Assembly: GCA_900766185.1 (NCBI GenBank)
Contig: CAAFUL010000125.1
Coordinates: 6,634 to 70,633, forward strand
Direction: 5' to 3'
Source: an uncultured Johnsonella sp.
GTDB taxonomy: Bacteria; Bacillota; Clostridia; Lachnospirales; Lachnospiraceae
DNA length: 64,000 nucleotides
The notes below the pieces were generated by a model, which saw only the letters and a program-made list of their open reading frames with translations, was not told where the DNA came from and searched no databases. The position numbers and the translations under genes were made by a program. Below, in pieces: positions 34,288-43,177 of this stretch (its first letter is position 1; every line of letters begins with the position of its first letter).

Positions 34288-34506
34288 CTACATGAACTTG
34301 GAAGCTTTAAGTAATTTTTGATAGTATATATTATAGCTTTTGCTGAATGTTCTAATAAGAGGAATTGCTATTTCATAGTATTTATTATCTATCATAAATT
34401 GCTGCAATTTATCCTGAATTTGTTTTATCATGCTATTTTGATACTCTTCGCTGTTTTTATAATTTTCATATTGTGAAATCGTATCCTTATTTTTTTCACA
34501 GATATT
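34288..34506 (-). pseudogene. Probable 3' remnant of a gene
   Basis: A frame of 72 codons plus stop, bounded upstream by a stop and without a start codon at its head. The translation looks protein-like (ENYKNSEEYQNSMIK, then NKYYEIAIPLIRTFSKSYN), with the Lys/Glu/Tyr/Asn use of local genes. No ribosome binding site. I read it as the C-terminal remnant of a lost gene beside the repeat patch; the family is not recognised. Chance in AT-rich DNA cannot be excluded. Confidence 0.4.
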
Positions 34507-34573
34507 TTATTGAATTATACTTAATAATGTGTTATACTCTCACTATAACACATATAATTAAGAGGTATATATT

Positions 34574-34948
34574 ATGGATTTGTATATAGACTTTAATAGT
34601 GAAGAAGCTCTCTATATACAGTTATGTAATCAAATAATACTGGGTATTGCCACATCCAAGCTAAGAGAGGGGGAGTCTCTGCCTTCGGTAAGGCAGATGG
34701 CGGATGATATAGGTATAAATATGCATACAGTCAATAAGGCATATTCGATACTCAAAAGAGAGGGCTTTATAAAACTGGACAGAAGAAAAGGCGCTATTAT
34801 ATCCATAGATATGGATAAATTAAGAGTACTGGAAGGTATGAAAAGAGATATATCGGTAGCGGTTGCAAGAGGTATATGCAATGGAGTGGCAAGAGAAGAA
34901 GCTCATGCTATTATAGATGATTTATATGATGACTTAACGAGGTACTAA
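34574..34948 (+). CDS. GntR-family regulator, YtrA type
   Basis: 124 residues. N-terminal winged helix of the GntR family (ALYIQLCNQIILGIATSKLREGESLPSVRQMA in two stretches, with DIGINMHTVNKAYSIL as the recognition helix) and a short C-terminal dimerisation tail, as in YtrA regulators, which lack a ligand domain. It is the first gene before mcsA, in the place where ctsR stands in most Firmicutes. It might therefore control the clp operon, but YtrA regulators usually control ABC transporters. Its last 20 codons are duplicated downstream. Confidence 0.85.
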   Translation: MDLYIDFNSEEALYIQLCNQIILGIATSKLREGESLPSVRQMADDIGINMHTVNKAYSILKREGFIKLDRRKGAIISIDMDKLRVLEGMKRDISVAVARGICNGVAREEAHAIIDDLYDDLTRY

Positions 34949-35094
34949 TTACCTCTTAGATCTATGGAGATATTAATATGCTATGTGAAGCAAGAGAAGA
35001 AGCCCATGTTATTATAGATGATTTATACGATGACTTGACGAGGTACTAATTACCTCTTAGGTCTATTAAGGAGATATTAAATATGCTATGTGAA
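34889..35094 (+). repeat. Tandem duplication spanning the GntR gene end and mcsA start
   Basis: Copy 1 is 34889-34989 and copy 2 is 34990-35094. Each runs from GCAAGAGAAGAAGC in the GntR gene, through its stop, the spacer and ribosome binding site, to ATGCTATGTGAA, the first four codons of mcsA. The copies differ by several substitutions and a few inserted bases, so the event is not recent. Confidence 0.85.
34978..35049 (+). other. Chimeric 23-codon mini-ORF made by the duplication
   Basis: ATG at 34978 preceded by GGAG. It joins the first four residues of McsA (MLCE) to the last 19 of the GntR protein (AREEAHVIIDDLYDDLTRY). Compared with the parent codons there are four substitutions, three silent and one Ala to Val. 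It may be translated as a leader peptide or may be inert. Confidence 0.5.
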
Positions 35095-35616
35095 AAATGC
35101 AAGATCAGAGAAGCAAACATTCAATATACGGAAATAATAAACGGAGTGCAAAGAGATCACCATTTCTGTACCCAATGTGCCAGAGAGATGGAGAATAACC
35201 CTTACGGAACGGAAGGTTTTGAAGGTGAGTTTCCATTTGCCAAGTTTTTATCAAGTTTACTTGGAGAGGTGGAAAAATCAGCCAGAAACAACCAGACTTC
35301 AAGCATTGTCTGTCCTAATTGCAAAACCTCCTATGATGAATTTATAAGTTCATCAAAGTTTGGATGTAAAGAATGTTATGAAGTGTTTGGCATACTTATT
35401 GCCGACAATATCAAGCAATTACAAGGCAGCGATATACACAAGGGTAAAAAGCCCAAGTATATGAAGGCGCAGTCAAGAGTTGTGCATATAGACAGTGTAA
35501 ATGAAGTGGATGAGTTAAAACGCAGGCTTGGAATAGCACTTGAAGCGGAAGAGTACGAGCTGGCAGCAGAATACAGAGACAAGATAAAAGAGCTTGAAAA
35601 GGAGCAAGATGAGTAA
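35083..35616 (+). CDS. mcsA: McsA, zinc-binding activator of the McsB arginine kinase
   Basis: 177 residues. Four CXXC-type pairs (CEKC, CTQC, CPNC, CKEC) for zinc binding, then a C-terminal UVR motif (DELKRRLGIALEAEEYELAA) as also found in ClpC and UvrB. In Bacillus it activates McsB and senses heavy-metal or thiol stress. AAGGAGA precedes the start. Its end overlaps mcsB by eight bases. The first four codons and leader are duplicated upstream. Confidence 0.92.
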   Translation: MLCEKCKIREANIQYTEIINGVQRDHHFCTQCAREMENNPYGTEGFEGEFPFAKFLSSLLGEVEKSARNNQTSSIVCPNCKTSYDEFISSSKFGCKECYEVFGILIADNIKQLQGSDIHKGKKPKYMKAQSRVVHIDSVNEVDELKRRLGIALEAEEYELAAEYRDKIKELEKEQDE

Positions 35617-36643
35617 GTGGTTCGAAGATGTAAAATTAAAAACAGATTATAATTATGTAAGCAGCAGGGTAAGGCTTGTAAGGAATTTGGATTCTTTTGT
35701 ATTTCCCGACAGGTTAAGCCAAGCGGATTCACAGGTCTTGCTTGACGGAATGCTTACACAACTTTCGGATATAAATGAGTACTATGAAAAAGAACTTAAT
35801 GTAGTACATTTGAATACCATGTCGGATATAGAAAAACAAACCTTAAAAGAAAGAAGAGTTATTAATTCATCCATTGCTGCCAAGAAGACTGCAACAGGTC
35901 TTATATACAGTGATGAAGAGGAGCTTAGTCTTGTACTTAACGGAGAGGATCATATAAGGCTTCAGCTTTTATCCTCAGGTATGAACATAGATAAGCTTTG
36001 GAGTACGGCAGATAAATTTGATGACTATATAAATGAAAAGTTTAATTACGCATACAGTGAAAAACTTGGCTATCTTACATCCTATCCGACCAATGTAGGT
36101 ACTGGTATAAGGGCAAATATAGTTATGCATCTGCCTATGCTTTCTGTAGGGAAGAATTTTACAAACCTTATTAACGGAATAAGCAGATTTGGCGTCAGTA
36201 TAAAATCTGTATATGGAGATAACGGAGAGAGTTTCGGGGCTTTGTACGATATATCCAATCCCAAAACATTGGGGCATAGTGAAAAAGAAATCATAGATCA
36301 GGTAAGAAGAGTTGCGGTGCAGTTAAATGTGCAGGAAGACTACATAAGAAGTATGGCACTTAAAGACCACAATATATCAATAAGGGATGAGGTGTATAAG
36401 TCTTATGGAATTCTTAAATACGCAAGGAAGCTTACATTAAAAGAGGCTCTTAATTACCTCAGTGCGGTAATGAGGGGTATAGCGGACGGGCTTATAAAGC
36501 TTGAAAATGATAAAAATGTATACGAGCTGATGTTTGGAGTACAAGTATCCAATCTTTTGCAGGAAGCCAAAAGACCTCTTTCAAAAGAAGAGTTGGATAT
36601 TAAAAGAGCGGACTACATCAGAGAAAACCTTGGAAATATATAA
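35609..36643 (+). CDS. mcsB: McsB protein-arginine kinase with an altered active site
   Basis: 344 residues, ATP:guanido phosphotransferase fold (SSRVRLVRN near 22). It marks proteins with phospho-arginine for ClpCP. The start is ATG 35609 after AAAGGAG, inside the end of mcsA. The motif that is CPTNxGTG in Bacillus McsB reads SYPTNVGTG here, with Tyr159 in place of the reactive Cys (Cys167 in B. subtilis). The NEEDH motif reads NGEDH (111-115), keeping the second, catalytic Glu. Activity is therefore likely but not certain. Confidence 0.9.
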   Translation: MSKWFEDVKLKTDYNYVSSRVRLVRNLDSFVFPDRLSQADSQVLLDGMLTQLSDINEYYEKELNVVHLNTMSDIEKQTLKERRVINSSIAAKKTATGLIYSDEEELSLVLNGEDHIRLQLLSSGMNIDKLWSTADKFDDYINEKFNYAYSEKLGYLTSYPTNVGTGIRANIVMHLPMLSVGKNFTNLINGISRFGVSIKSVYGDNGESFGALYDISNPKTLGHSEKEIIDQVRRVAVQLNVQEDYIRSMALKDHNISIRDEVYKSYGILKYARKLTLKEALNYLSAVMRGIADGLIKLENDKNVYELMFGVQVSNLLQEAKRPLSKEELDIKRADYIRENLGNI

Positions 36644-36722
36644 TACATTAAATAAATATAGACTTTAGAAGTTTTTATATGGATATCGCTTGGAAGTCTG
36701 TATTTGCATAAGGAGAAAAAAT

Positions 36723-39212
36723 ATGGAGAGATTTACAAGTCAGGCTAAAGAGGCATTAAGACTTGCAAAGGAAGCGGCTATAGAACTGGAACACGGGCAT
36801 GTAGGGACAGAACATATACTGCTTGGACTTGTAAGAGAAGGCAGGGGAGTAGCTGCCAGAGTGCTTATGGCTAACGGACTTAGTGAAGATAAGATACTTG
36901 AAATAATAGAAAAACTCATGTTCAATGAGTATAATGACATAAAGGAAATGGAGATTTTACCGGACTATACTCCGGCAGCAAACAGGGTGTTTGAAGGCGC
37001 TTATAATGAGGCTGTAAGATTTAAGTCTCCGCTTATAGGAACGGAGCATATACTTATAGCCATACTTAAAGAGCCGGACAGCATAGCGAACAAGTTGCTT
37101 AATACGCTTAATATCAATTTACATAAATTGTATACGGAAATCCTCGGTGCAGGCAATGAGGATATAAAAAGTACAAGAGCGGATGCGGACAGCGACTACG
37201 AAGGCGGTGCAGAGTCCGAAACAGCTACCTTGGATAAGTATTCAAGAGATTTAACGGAGCTTGCAAGACAGGGTAAACTGGATCCTGTTATAGGCAGGGA
37301 GCAGGAAATAAACAGGGTAATGCAGGTTTTAAGCAGAAGAACAAAGAATAACCCCTGCCTTATAGGAGAGCCGGGAGTAGGGAAAACGGCAGTGGTGGAA
37401 GGTTTGGCACAGTCTATAATTGCAGGTTCGGTGCCTGAGACCCTACTTAATAAAAGAGTTGTTACTCTGGATTTATCCGGTATGATAGCAGGCTCAAAGT
37501 ACAGAGGAGAGTTTGAGGAAAGAATTAAGAAGGTAATGTCTGAGATCATGGATTCAGGCAATATACTTTTATTTATAGATGAAATACATACTATAATAGG
37601 TGCCGGAGGTGCAGAGGGTGCTATAGATGCATCCAATATCTTAAAGCCTTCTTTGGCAAGAGGAGAGTTACAGCTTATAGGTGCAACCACTCTTGAAGAG
37701 TATAGAAAGCATATAGAAAAGGATGCCGCACTTGAAAGAAGGTTTCAGCCTATAAGAGTGGAAGAGCCAAGTGAAGAAGATGCCTACAAAATACTTTTAG
37801 GCCTAAGGCATAGATATGAAGAGCATCATAAAGTAGTGATAACCGATGAGGCGCTTAAAGAAGCTGTAAAGCTCTCAACAAGATATATTTCCGACAGATT
37901 TTTACCGGATAAGGCTATAGATGTAATAGATGAAGCCGCTTCTAAAAGCAGACTGGCAAGTTATATAGAGCCGGAAGAAATCAAGAAATTAATTAAAGAT
38001 GTGGAAGAGCTTGAAAAGCAAAAGGAAGAGAGTGTAAAGCAGGAAAACTATGAGGAAGCCGGTAGAATAAGAAACAAGCAAAGTAAGATAAAAAAAGAAA
38101 TAGAAGATTTAAGAGCCAAGTGGCAGGAAGAAAAGACCAACAAGACCATAGTTATAAACGACTTTGATGTAGCGGATGTCGTGTCGGTTTGGACTAAGAT
38201 ACCTGTTAAAAAATTAGCTCAGGAAGAGGCTGAAAGACTTAAAAATCTTGAAAATATATTACATACCAAAGTTATAGGTCAGGACGAGGCTATAGTTGCC
38301 GTATCAAAGGCAATAAGAAGGGGAAGAGTAGGACTTAAAGATCCGAAAAGACCTATAGGTTCATTCCTTTTCTTGGGACCTACCGGAGTAGGTAAGACTG
38401 AGCTTAGTAAAACCTTGGCAGAGGCTATGTTCGGAACGGAGTCTTCTCTTATAAGGGTTGATATGAGCGAATACATGGAGAAGCACTCCGTCTCAAAAAT
38501 GGTAGGCTCACCTCCGGGCTATGTAGGCTATGATGAGGGCGGACAGTTATCTGAAAAGGTCAGAAGAAATCCCTATTCCGTAATATTGCTTGATGAGATC
38601 GAAAAGGCACATTCTGATGTGTTTAATATACTTTTGCAAGTTCTGGATGACGGTCATATCACTGACGCACAGGGAAGAAAGATAGACTTTAAGAATACTA
38701 TTATTATTATGACCAGCAATGCCGGAGCACAGCATATAGTAGCTCCTAAACACTTAGGCTTTGCCTCAGCGGAAGACAGCAAGCAAAGTTATCAAAATAT
38801 GAAGCAGGGTGTAATGGAAGAGATTAAGCGTATCTTTAAGCCGGAATTCCTAAATCGTATAGATGAAACTATAGTATTCCATCAGCTTGATAAGGAAGAT
38901 ATGAAGAAGATCCTTGATATTATGCTTAAGTCCATAGAAGAAAGAGGAGCGCAGCAGCTTAACATCAAGTTCAAAATAAGTGAAGATGCTAAGGAGTATA
39001 TAGTAGATAAGGCTTATGACAAGGCGTACGGAGCAAGACCGCTAAAGAGGACTTTGCAAAACCTTCTGGAAGATAAGTTGGCAGAGGATATACTGGACGG
39101 AAAGATAAAGGAAGACTCTGTAGTAGAGGTAGTTACAGAAGGATCTGATGAAAATAGACACATAGTTCTTAATATAGAAAAGGAAATTAAAGAGGAAACC
39201 ATGGTGCAATAA
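36723..39212 (+). CDS. clpC: ClpC, AAA+ unfoldase of the ClpCP protease
   Basis: 829 residues. The start is ATG 36723 after AAGGAG. N-domain of two repeats, each with GTEHIL, so the two Glu that bind phospho-arginine in Bacillus ClpC are kept. First ATPase domain with GEPGVGKT near 215 and LLFIDEIHT; middle UVR-type domain (about 415-450); second ATPase domain with GPTGVGKT near 552 and VILLDEIEKAH; C-terminal D2-small domain. It unfolds marked proteins for ClpP. It lies 79 bases after mcsB in the same operon. Confidence 0.95.
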   Translation: MERFTSQAKEALRLAKEAAIELEHGHVGTEHILLGLVREGRGVAARVLMANGLSEDKILEIIEKLMFNEYNDIKEMEILPDYTPAANRVFEGAYNEAVRFKSPLIGTEHILIAILKEPDSIANKLLNTLNINLHKLYTEILGAGNEDIKSTRADADSDYEGGAESETATLDKYSRDLTELARQGKLDPVIGREQEINRVMQVLSRRTKNNPCLIGEPGVGKTAVVEGLAQSIIAGSVPETLLNKRVVTLDLSGMIAGSKYRGEFEERIKKVMSEIMDSGNILLFIDEIHTIIGAGGAEGAIDASNILKPSLARGELQLIGATTLEEYRKHIEKDAALERRFQPIRVEEPSEEDAYKILLGLRHRYEEHHKVVITDEALKEAVKLSTRYISDRFLPDKAIDVIDEAASKSRLASYIEPEEIKKLIKDVEELEKQKEESVKQENYEEAGRIRNKQSKIKKEIEDLRAKWQEEKTNKTIVINDFDVADVVSVWTKIPVKKLAQEEAERLKNLENILHTKVIGQDEAIVAVSKAIRRGRVGLKDPKRPIGSFLFLGPTGVGKTELSKTLAEAMFGTESSLIRVDMSEYMEKHSVSKMVGSPPGYVGYDEGGQLSEKVRRNPYSVILLDEIEKAHSDVFNILLQVLDDGHITDAQGRKIDFKNTIIIMTSNAGAQHIVAPKHLGFASAEDSKQSYQNMKQGVMEEIKRIFKPEFLNRIDETIVFHQLDKEDMKKILDIMLKSIEERGAQQLNIKFKISEDAKEYIVDKAYDKAYGARPLKRTLQNLLEDKLAEDILDGKIKEDSVVEVVTEGSDENRHIVLNIEKEIKEETMVQ

Positions 39213-39438
39213 ACAGTTTTTACTTATTAACTAAAACTTCCAACACTCAAAATTGGGTCAGTACATTAAAAATCCATACTTAAGCTAACAAAATGTCGAA
39301 GTTTCAATCTACTGCTCTAATTGGGGGCATGGAAAGTTTGAGTTATTAAACATTTTTAAGTTGTTTTGATGAAGATTAATGAGCTACCTGAACTGTAACT
39401 CTTAATCAGAAAATAAGGAAACTTGCTTATAAAGTATC
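39213..39438. other. Gene-free region after clpC
   Basis: AT-rich, with no open frame of note and no terminator directly after clpC. The nearest hairpin with a T-run is at 39466-39510. Confidence 0.45.
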
Positions 39439-39467
39439 TTGTGTCAAAAAAATTTAAAGGTTATAAT
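39439..39467 (+). promoter_or_regulatory. Promoter candidate before the unknown gene upstream of radA
   Basis: TTGTGT (39439-39444), 17-base spacer, TATAAT (39462-39467). The predicted start would fall within the left arm of the hairpin that follows. Confidence 0.5.
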
Positions 39468-39510
39468 GGAGTTGTTATTAAAGTAGACAGATAGCAGCTC
39501 CATTTTTATT
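39466..39510 (+). terminator. Terminator-like hairpin after clpC
   Basis: 13-bp stem ATGGAGTTGTTAT / ATAGCAGCTCCAT (two G-T pairs) with a TTTTTATTT tail. It separates clpC from the next gene, or it is a leader attenuator of the gene at 39551. Confidence 0.7.
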
Positions 39511-39550
39511 TACTAAAGCGGATTTGTTATGTTTAGAAGGAGGATATACT

Positions 39551-39970
39551 ATGTCTGTAGTAGACAGCTTAATAGGCAAGGAATCAAACGGGAAACTTTG
39601 TTTTGGAAACTATGAATTGCCTGAAAAAAAGAAGCTTAGTGATTATGAATATGAGGGTGACTTATATAAGGTCAAGACCTTTGAACAGATAACTAAGCTT
39701 GAGAAAAACGGACTTTTTGTATATGAGTCTGTACCTGGGACTGCCGTACATGATTTCAGCATGAAGGCAGAGGGCGTAAGTTTTATAGTAGAAGGACCTG
39801 AAGATGCTCAAATAACTATAGGCTTGGAAGAAGAGACAGAATATGAAGTCTACGTGGATAATGTATTGCTTAGCAGCATGAAAACCAATCTAAGCGGTAA
39901 GTTGGCTATAGGTTTGGAACTTGATAAGGGTAAGAGTCTTGAAGTTAATATAAAAAAAGTAGAAAGATAA
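39551..39970 (+). CDS. Unknown protein between clpC and radA
   Basis: 139 residues, no signal or membrane segment. The start is ATG 39551 after AGGAGG. A short N-terminal part (FGNYELPEKKKLSDYEYEGD) is followed by a strand-rich domain (GVSFIVEGPEDAQITIGLEE, TEYEVYVDNVLLSSMKTNLS) that looks like a small beta-sandwich. It lies four bases before radA and is probably co-transcribed with it. Function not recognised. Confidence 0.7.
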   Translation: MSVVDSLIGKESNGKLCFGNYELPEKKKLSDYEYEGDLYKVKTFEQITKLEKNGLFVYESVPGTAVHDFSMKAEGVSFIVEGPEDAQITIGLEEETEYEVYVDNVLLSSMKTNLSGKLAIGLELDKGKSLEVNIKKVER

Positions 39971-39973
39971 TAT

Positions 39974-41341
39974 ATGGCGAAACTTAAGACAGTGTATTTT
40001 TGCAGCGAGTGCGGCTATGAGTCTTCAAAGTGGATGGGTCAATGTCCAAGCTGTAAGGAATGGAATACTATGTCCGAGGAGACGGTTGCCAAACTTAAGA
40101 GTACCGGGGCTGTAGGCTCCGGTACTCTTAGTACTGATAAAGAGGCTGTGCATATTGACGAAATAGAGCTGTATGAAGAGGACAGATACCGTACGGGCTT
40201 TGAAGAGCTTGACAGAGTTTTGGGAAGCGGTATAGTGGCAGGCTCTCTGGTACTTGTGGGAGGTGATCCGGGTATAGGCAAATCCACCATACTTTTGCAG
40301 GTATGCAGAAACCTTGCAATGTCCGGTAAAAGTGTACTTTATGTATCGGGAGAAGAGAGCCTAAAGCAGATAAAACTCAGGGCTTTAAGAATAGGCAGTA
40401 TTGAAGGAGATCTCAGATTCTTATGTGAGACCGATGTCAATACCATAGTGGCAATTATAGGTAAGTACAAGCCGCAGGTAGTTATAATCGACTCCATACA
40501 AACGATGTATATAGATGAACTTCCCTCTGCACAGGGAAGCGTTACACAAGTAAGGGAAAGTACCCTAAGACTTATGCAGTTGGCAAAGCAAAGTTCCACG
40601 GCAATATTTATAGTGGGTCATGTGACAAAAGACGGTCAGGTGGCAGGTCCGAGAACCTTGGAACATATGGTAGACACGGTGCTTTACTTTGAGGGTGAAA
40701 GAAGCGTGTCATACAGGATAATAAGAGCCGTTAAGAATAGATTCGGCTCTACCAACGAGATAGGTGTTTTTGAAATGCGCAGTAAGGGCTTGGTGGAGGT
40801 AAGTAATCCTTCCGAATATATGCTCTCAGGCAGACCGATAAGCGCCTCGGGCTCGGTGGTTTCCTGTCTTTTGGAGGGCAGCAGACCGCTTTTGGTTGAG
40901 GTACAGGCATTGGTTACTCCCACGAACTTCGGGATGCCAAAAAGGACAGCGGTGGGAACGGACTTTAACAGAGTCAGCCTTCTTATGGCAGTTATAGAAA
41001 AACGCTGCCTTATGCAAATGAGCAAGTATGATGCCTATATTAATATAGCCGGAGGCATGAGAATGAATGAACCGGCTCTTGATTTGGCTATAGTTTTAGC
41101 CCTGGTATCAAGTCTCAAAAATAAAGCCATAGATGACAAGGTTGTTATATTTGGAGAAGTTGGACTTTCCGGAGAAGTAAGAGCCGTGTCTATGTCGGAA
41201 CTTAGAATAAGAGAAGCCTATAAATTAGGCTTTGAAACCTGTATACTGCCAAAGGCGGTATGCGATAAATTAAATTACAAAGGAAATATGAAGCTTATAG
41301 CCGTTAATAATATAAGAGAGGCTATAGATGCTCTTATGTAG
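39974..41341 (+). CDS. radA: RadA DNA repair ATPase
   Basis: 455 residues. N-terminal zinc finger CSECGYESSKWMGQCPSC, RecA-like ATPase with GGDPGIGKST near 95, the RadA motif KNRFGSTNEIG near 250, and a C-terminal Lon-like domain. It promotes branch migration in recombination repair. Its place after mcsA-mcsB-clpC is the usual one in Firmicutes. The ribosome binding site is weak, which fits coupling to the upstream gene. Confidence 0.95.
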   Translation: MAKLKTVYFCSECGYESSKWMGQCPSCKEWNTMSEETVAKLKSTGAVGSGTLSTDKEAVHIDEIELYEEDRYRTGFEELDRVLGSGIVAGSLVLVGGDPGIGKSTILLQVCRNLAMSGKSVLYVSGEESLKQIKLRALRIGSIEGDLRFLCETDVNTIVAIIGKYKPQVVIIDSIQTMYIDELPSAQGSVTQVRESTLRLMQLAKQSSTAIFIVGHVTKDGQVAGPRTLEHMVDTVLYFEGERSVSYRIIRAVKNRFGSTNEIGVFEMRSKGLVEVSNPSEYMLSGRPISASGSVVSCLLEGSRPLLVEVQALVTPTNFGMPKRTAVGTDFNRVSLLMAVIEKRCLMQMSKYDAYINIAGGMRMNEPALDLAIVLALVSSLKNKAIDDKVVIFGEVGLSGEVRAVSMSELRIREAYKLGFETCILPKAVCDKLNYKGNMKLIAVNNIREAIDALM

Positions 41342-41355
41342 ATAAGGAGAATATT

Positions 41356-42108
41356 ATGGTTTGGTTTATAGGTGCCGGTTCCGGTGATCCGGAACTGCTT
41401 ACTATAAAAGCTAAAAAAATTATAGATGAAAGTGATGTAATTATATATGCAGGCTCTTTAGTCAATAAAGAAGTTCTAAGCTCGGCTAAGGAGAGTGCGG
41501 TAATATATAACAGTGCCTCAATGAATTTGGATGAGGTCATAGAAGTTATGAAGGATGCACATGAAAAGGGGCTTAAGGTCGCAAGGGTGCATACCGGAGA
41601 TCCGTCAATATACGGTGCTCACAGGGAACAAATGAGAGAACTTGATAAGCTCGGTATAAAATACAAGGTTGTGCCCGGAGTAAGTTCCTTCCTTGCAGCC
41701 GCTGCAACCCTTAATTTGGAATACACCCTTCCGGGAGTATCACAGACAGTAATACTTACCCGTATGGAGGGAAGAACTCCCATGCCCAAGGGAGAGAGTA
41801 TAGAAGAACTTGCAGTACACCAGGCAAGCATGGTTATATTTTTAAGCATATCCATGATAGAAGAGTTGGTTGAAAAATTATGTACCTCATATCCTAAGAA
41901 CACCAAGGTTGCGGTAGTATATAAGGCGAGCTGGGAAGATGAAAAACGCATAGTATCAACTTTGGAAAATATAGCCGAGGAAGTTAAAAAAGCAGGCATA
42001 GGAAAGACAGCCCTCGTAATAGTGGGCAATGCCTTAGGAGATGAGTTTGAAGTATCCAGACTCTATGACAAGCATTTTTCGCATGAGTATAGAAAGGCAA
42101 GCGTATAA
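41356..42108 (+). CDS. cobM: Precorrin-4/cobalt-precorrin-4 C11-methyltransferase
   Basis: 250 residues, SAM-dependent tetrapyrrole methylase fold with FIGAGSGDPELLT at the N-terminus, ARVHTGDPSIYGA near 77 and VPGVSSFLAAAATL near 105. It methylates C-11 of the corrin precursor (CobM/CbiF). It follows radA after 14 bases with its own AAGGAG, so the cobalamin genes may be read from the clp/radA transcript. The anaerobic name cbiF would fit the lifestyle. Confidence 0.92.
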   Translation: MVWFIGAGSGDPELLTIKAKKIIDESDVIIYAGSLVNKEVLSSAKESAVIYNSASMNLDEVIEVMKDAHEKGLKVARVHTGDPSIYGAHREQMRELDKLGIKYKVVPGVSSFLAAAATLNLEYTLPGVSQTVILTRMEGRTPMPKGESIEELAVHQASMVIFLSISMIEELVEKLCTSYPKNTKVAVVYKASWEDEKRIVSTLENIAEEVKKAGIGKTALVIVGNALGDEFEVSRLYDKHFSHEYRKASV

Positions 42109-42109
42109 G

Positions 42110-43177
42110 ATGCATGGCGGAGATATATATAATGTTTCTAAAGAGCTGAATAAGGATTACAAAGAAGTATATGATTTTTCAGCAAACATTAATCCTTTAG
42201 GTCTAAGTAAGGCTATAAAGGACAGTATTACAGAAAATGTGGAAAAGCTTATACATTACCCCGACAGATACGCACATAAACTCAAAGAGCTTGTTGCCAA
42301 AAAGTATCATATAGCAAAGGATAATATAGCAGTAGGCAATGGAGCCGAAGAACTTATGTATAGGCTTATACATACATATAGAAAGGGGCTAAGGGCACTT
42401 ATACCGATTCCTACCTTTATGGCTTATGAGGAGTCCTTAAGTTATAATAAGGAAAATATTATTGAAAATTATAATATAGATCTTGATAAGGGTATAGACA
42501 AAGACATACTTGACTGTATTCATAAAGAGCTTGACCTTATGTATCTTTGTTTGCCGAATAACCCTATAGGATCTCTTATAGATGAAAATGTGCTTTTAGA
42601 GATTATAAAAAAGACTTCAAAACTAAAAGTGAGGTTGGTAATTGACATAAGTTTTATGGACTTTGTTGAGCAGAATAAAAAAATCGATGTATACAGCTAT
42701 GCGAAACAATTTGAGAATATAATTTTAATAAATTCTTTTACCAAAGTCTATGCAATTCCGGGACTTAGACTTGGCATACTGTATACAGAAGATAAGGAGC
42801 TGCTTAAGGAACTTGCCTTGGTAGCGCCTACTTGGGTTGCCAATACTTTGGCTCTTCTTGCAGGAGAGGCAGCCTTGGAGCATGAAAAAGATTATGAGTC
42901 GCTTCCCGACTATGTATCAAAAGAAAGAGCTTATCTTAGTCAAAAGCTTGAAGGCTTAGGCTTTAGGGTATATAAGTCTTATGCAAATTACCTGCTTTTT
43001 TATTGCGATAATATAAAGGATCTATACTCAAAACTGCTTACTAAAAATATAATAATAAGAAAATGTGAGACGATCAAGGGGCTTTTGGAAAATCATTACA
43101 GAATAGCTGTAAGGACTCACGAAGAAAATGAATATTTTATAAAAAGCTTAAAAGAACTCGTAAAGGAGATTAAATAG
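42110..43177 (+). CDS. Threonine-phosphate decarboxylase / CobD-like aminotransferase
   Basis: 355 residues, PLP-dependent class I/II aminotransferase fold opening HGGDIYNVSKEL, the usual start of CobD/CobC proteins. The PLP lysine lies in NSFTKVYAIPGLRLG near 230. It probably makes (R)-1-amino-2-propanol phosphate, the linker of the cobalamin nucleotide loop. The start is ATG 42110, two bases after cobM. An in-frame ATG at 42083 inside cobM is possible but lacks a good site. It ends one base into cobQ. Confidence 0.85.
   Translation: MHGGDIYNVSKELNKDYKEVYDFSANINPLGLSKAIKDSITENVEKLIHYPDRYAHKLKELVAKKYHIAKDNIAVGNGAEELMYRLIHTYRKGLRALIPIPTFMAYEESLSYNKENIIENYNIDLDKGIDKDILDCIHKELDLMYLCLPNNPIGSLIDENVLLEIIKKTSKLKVRLVIDISFMDFVEQNKKIDVYSYAKQFENIILINSFTKVYAIPGLRLGILYTEDKELLKELALVAPTWVANTLALLAGEAALEHEKDYESLPDYVSKERAYLSQKLEGLGFRVYKSYANYLLFYCDNIKDLYSKLLTKNIIIRKCETIKGLLENHYRIAVRTHEENEYFIKSLKELVKEIK

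Noticed and set aside
37196..37690. 164-codon minus-strand frame inside clpC
   Set aside because: It is a shadow of the strongly conserved ClpC ATPase coding sequence.
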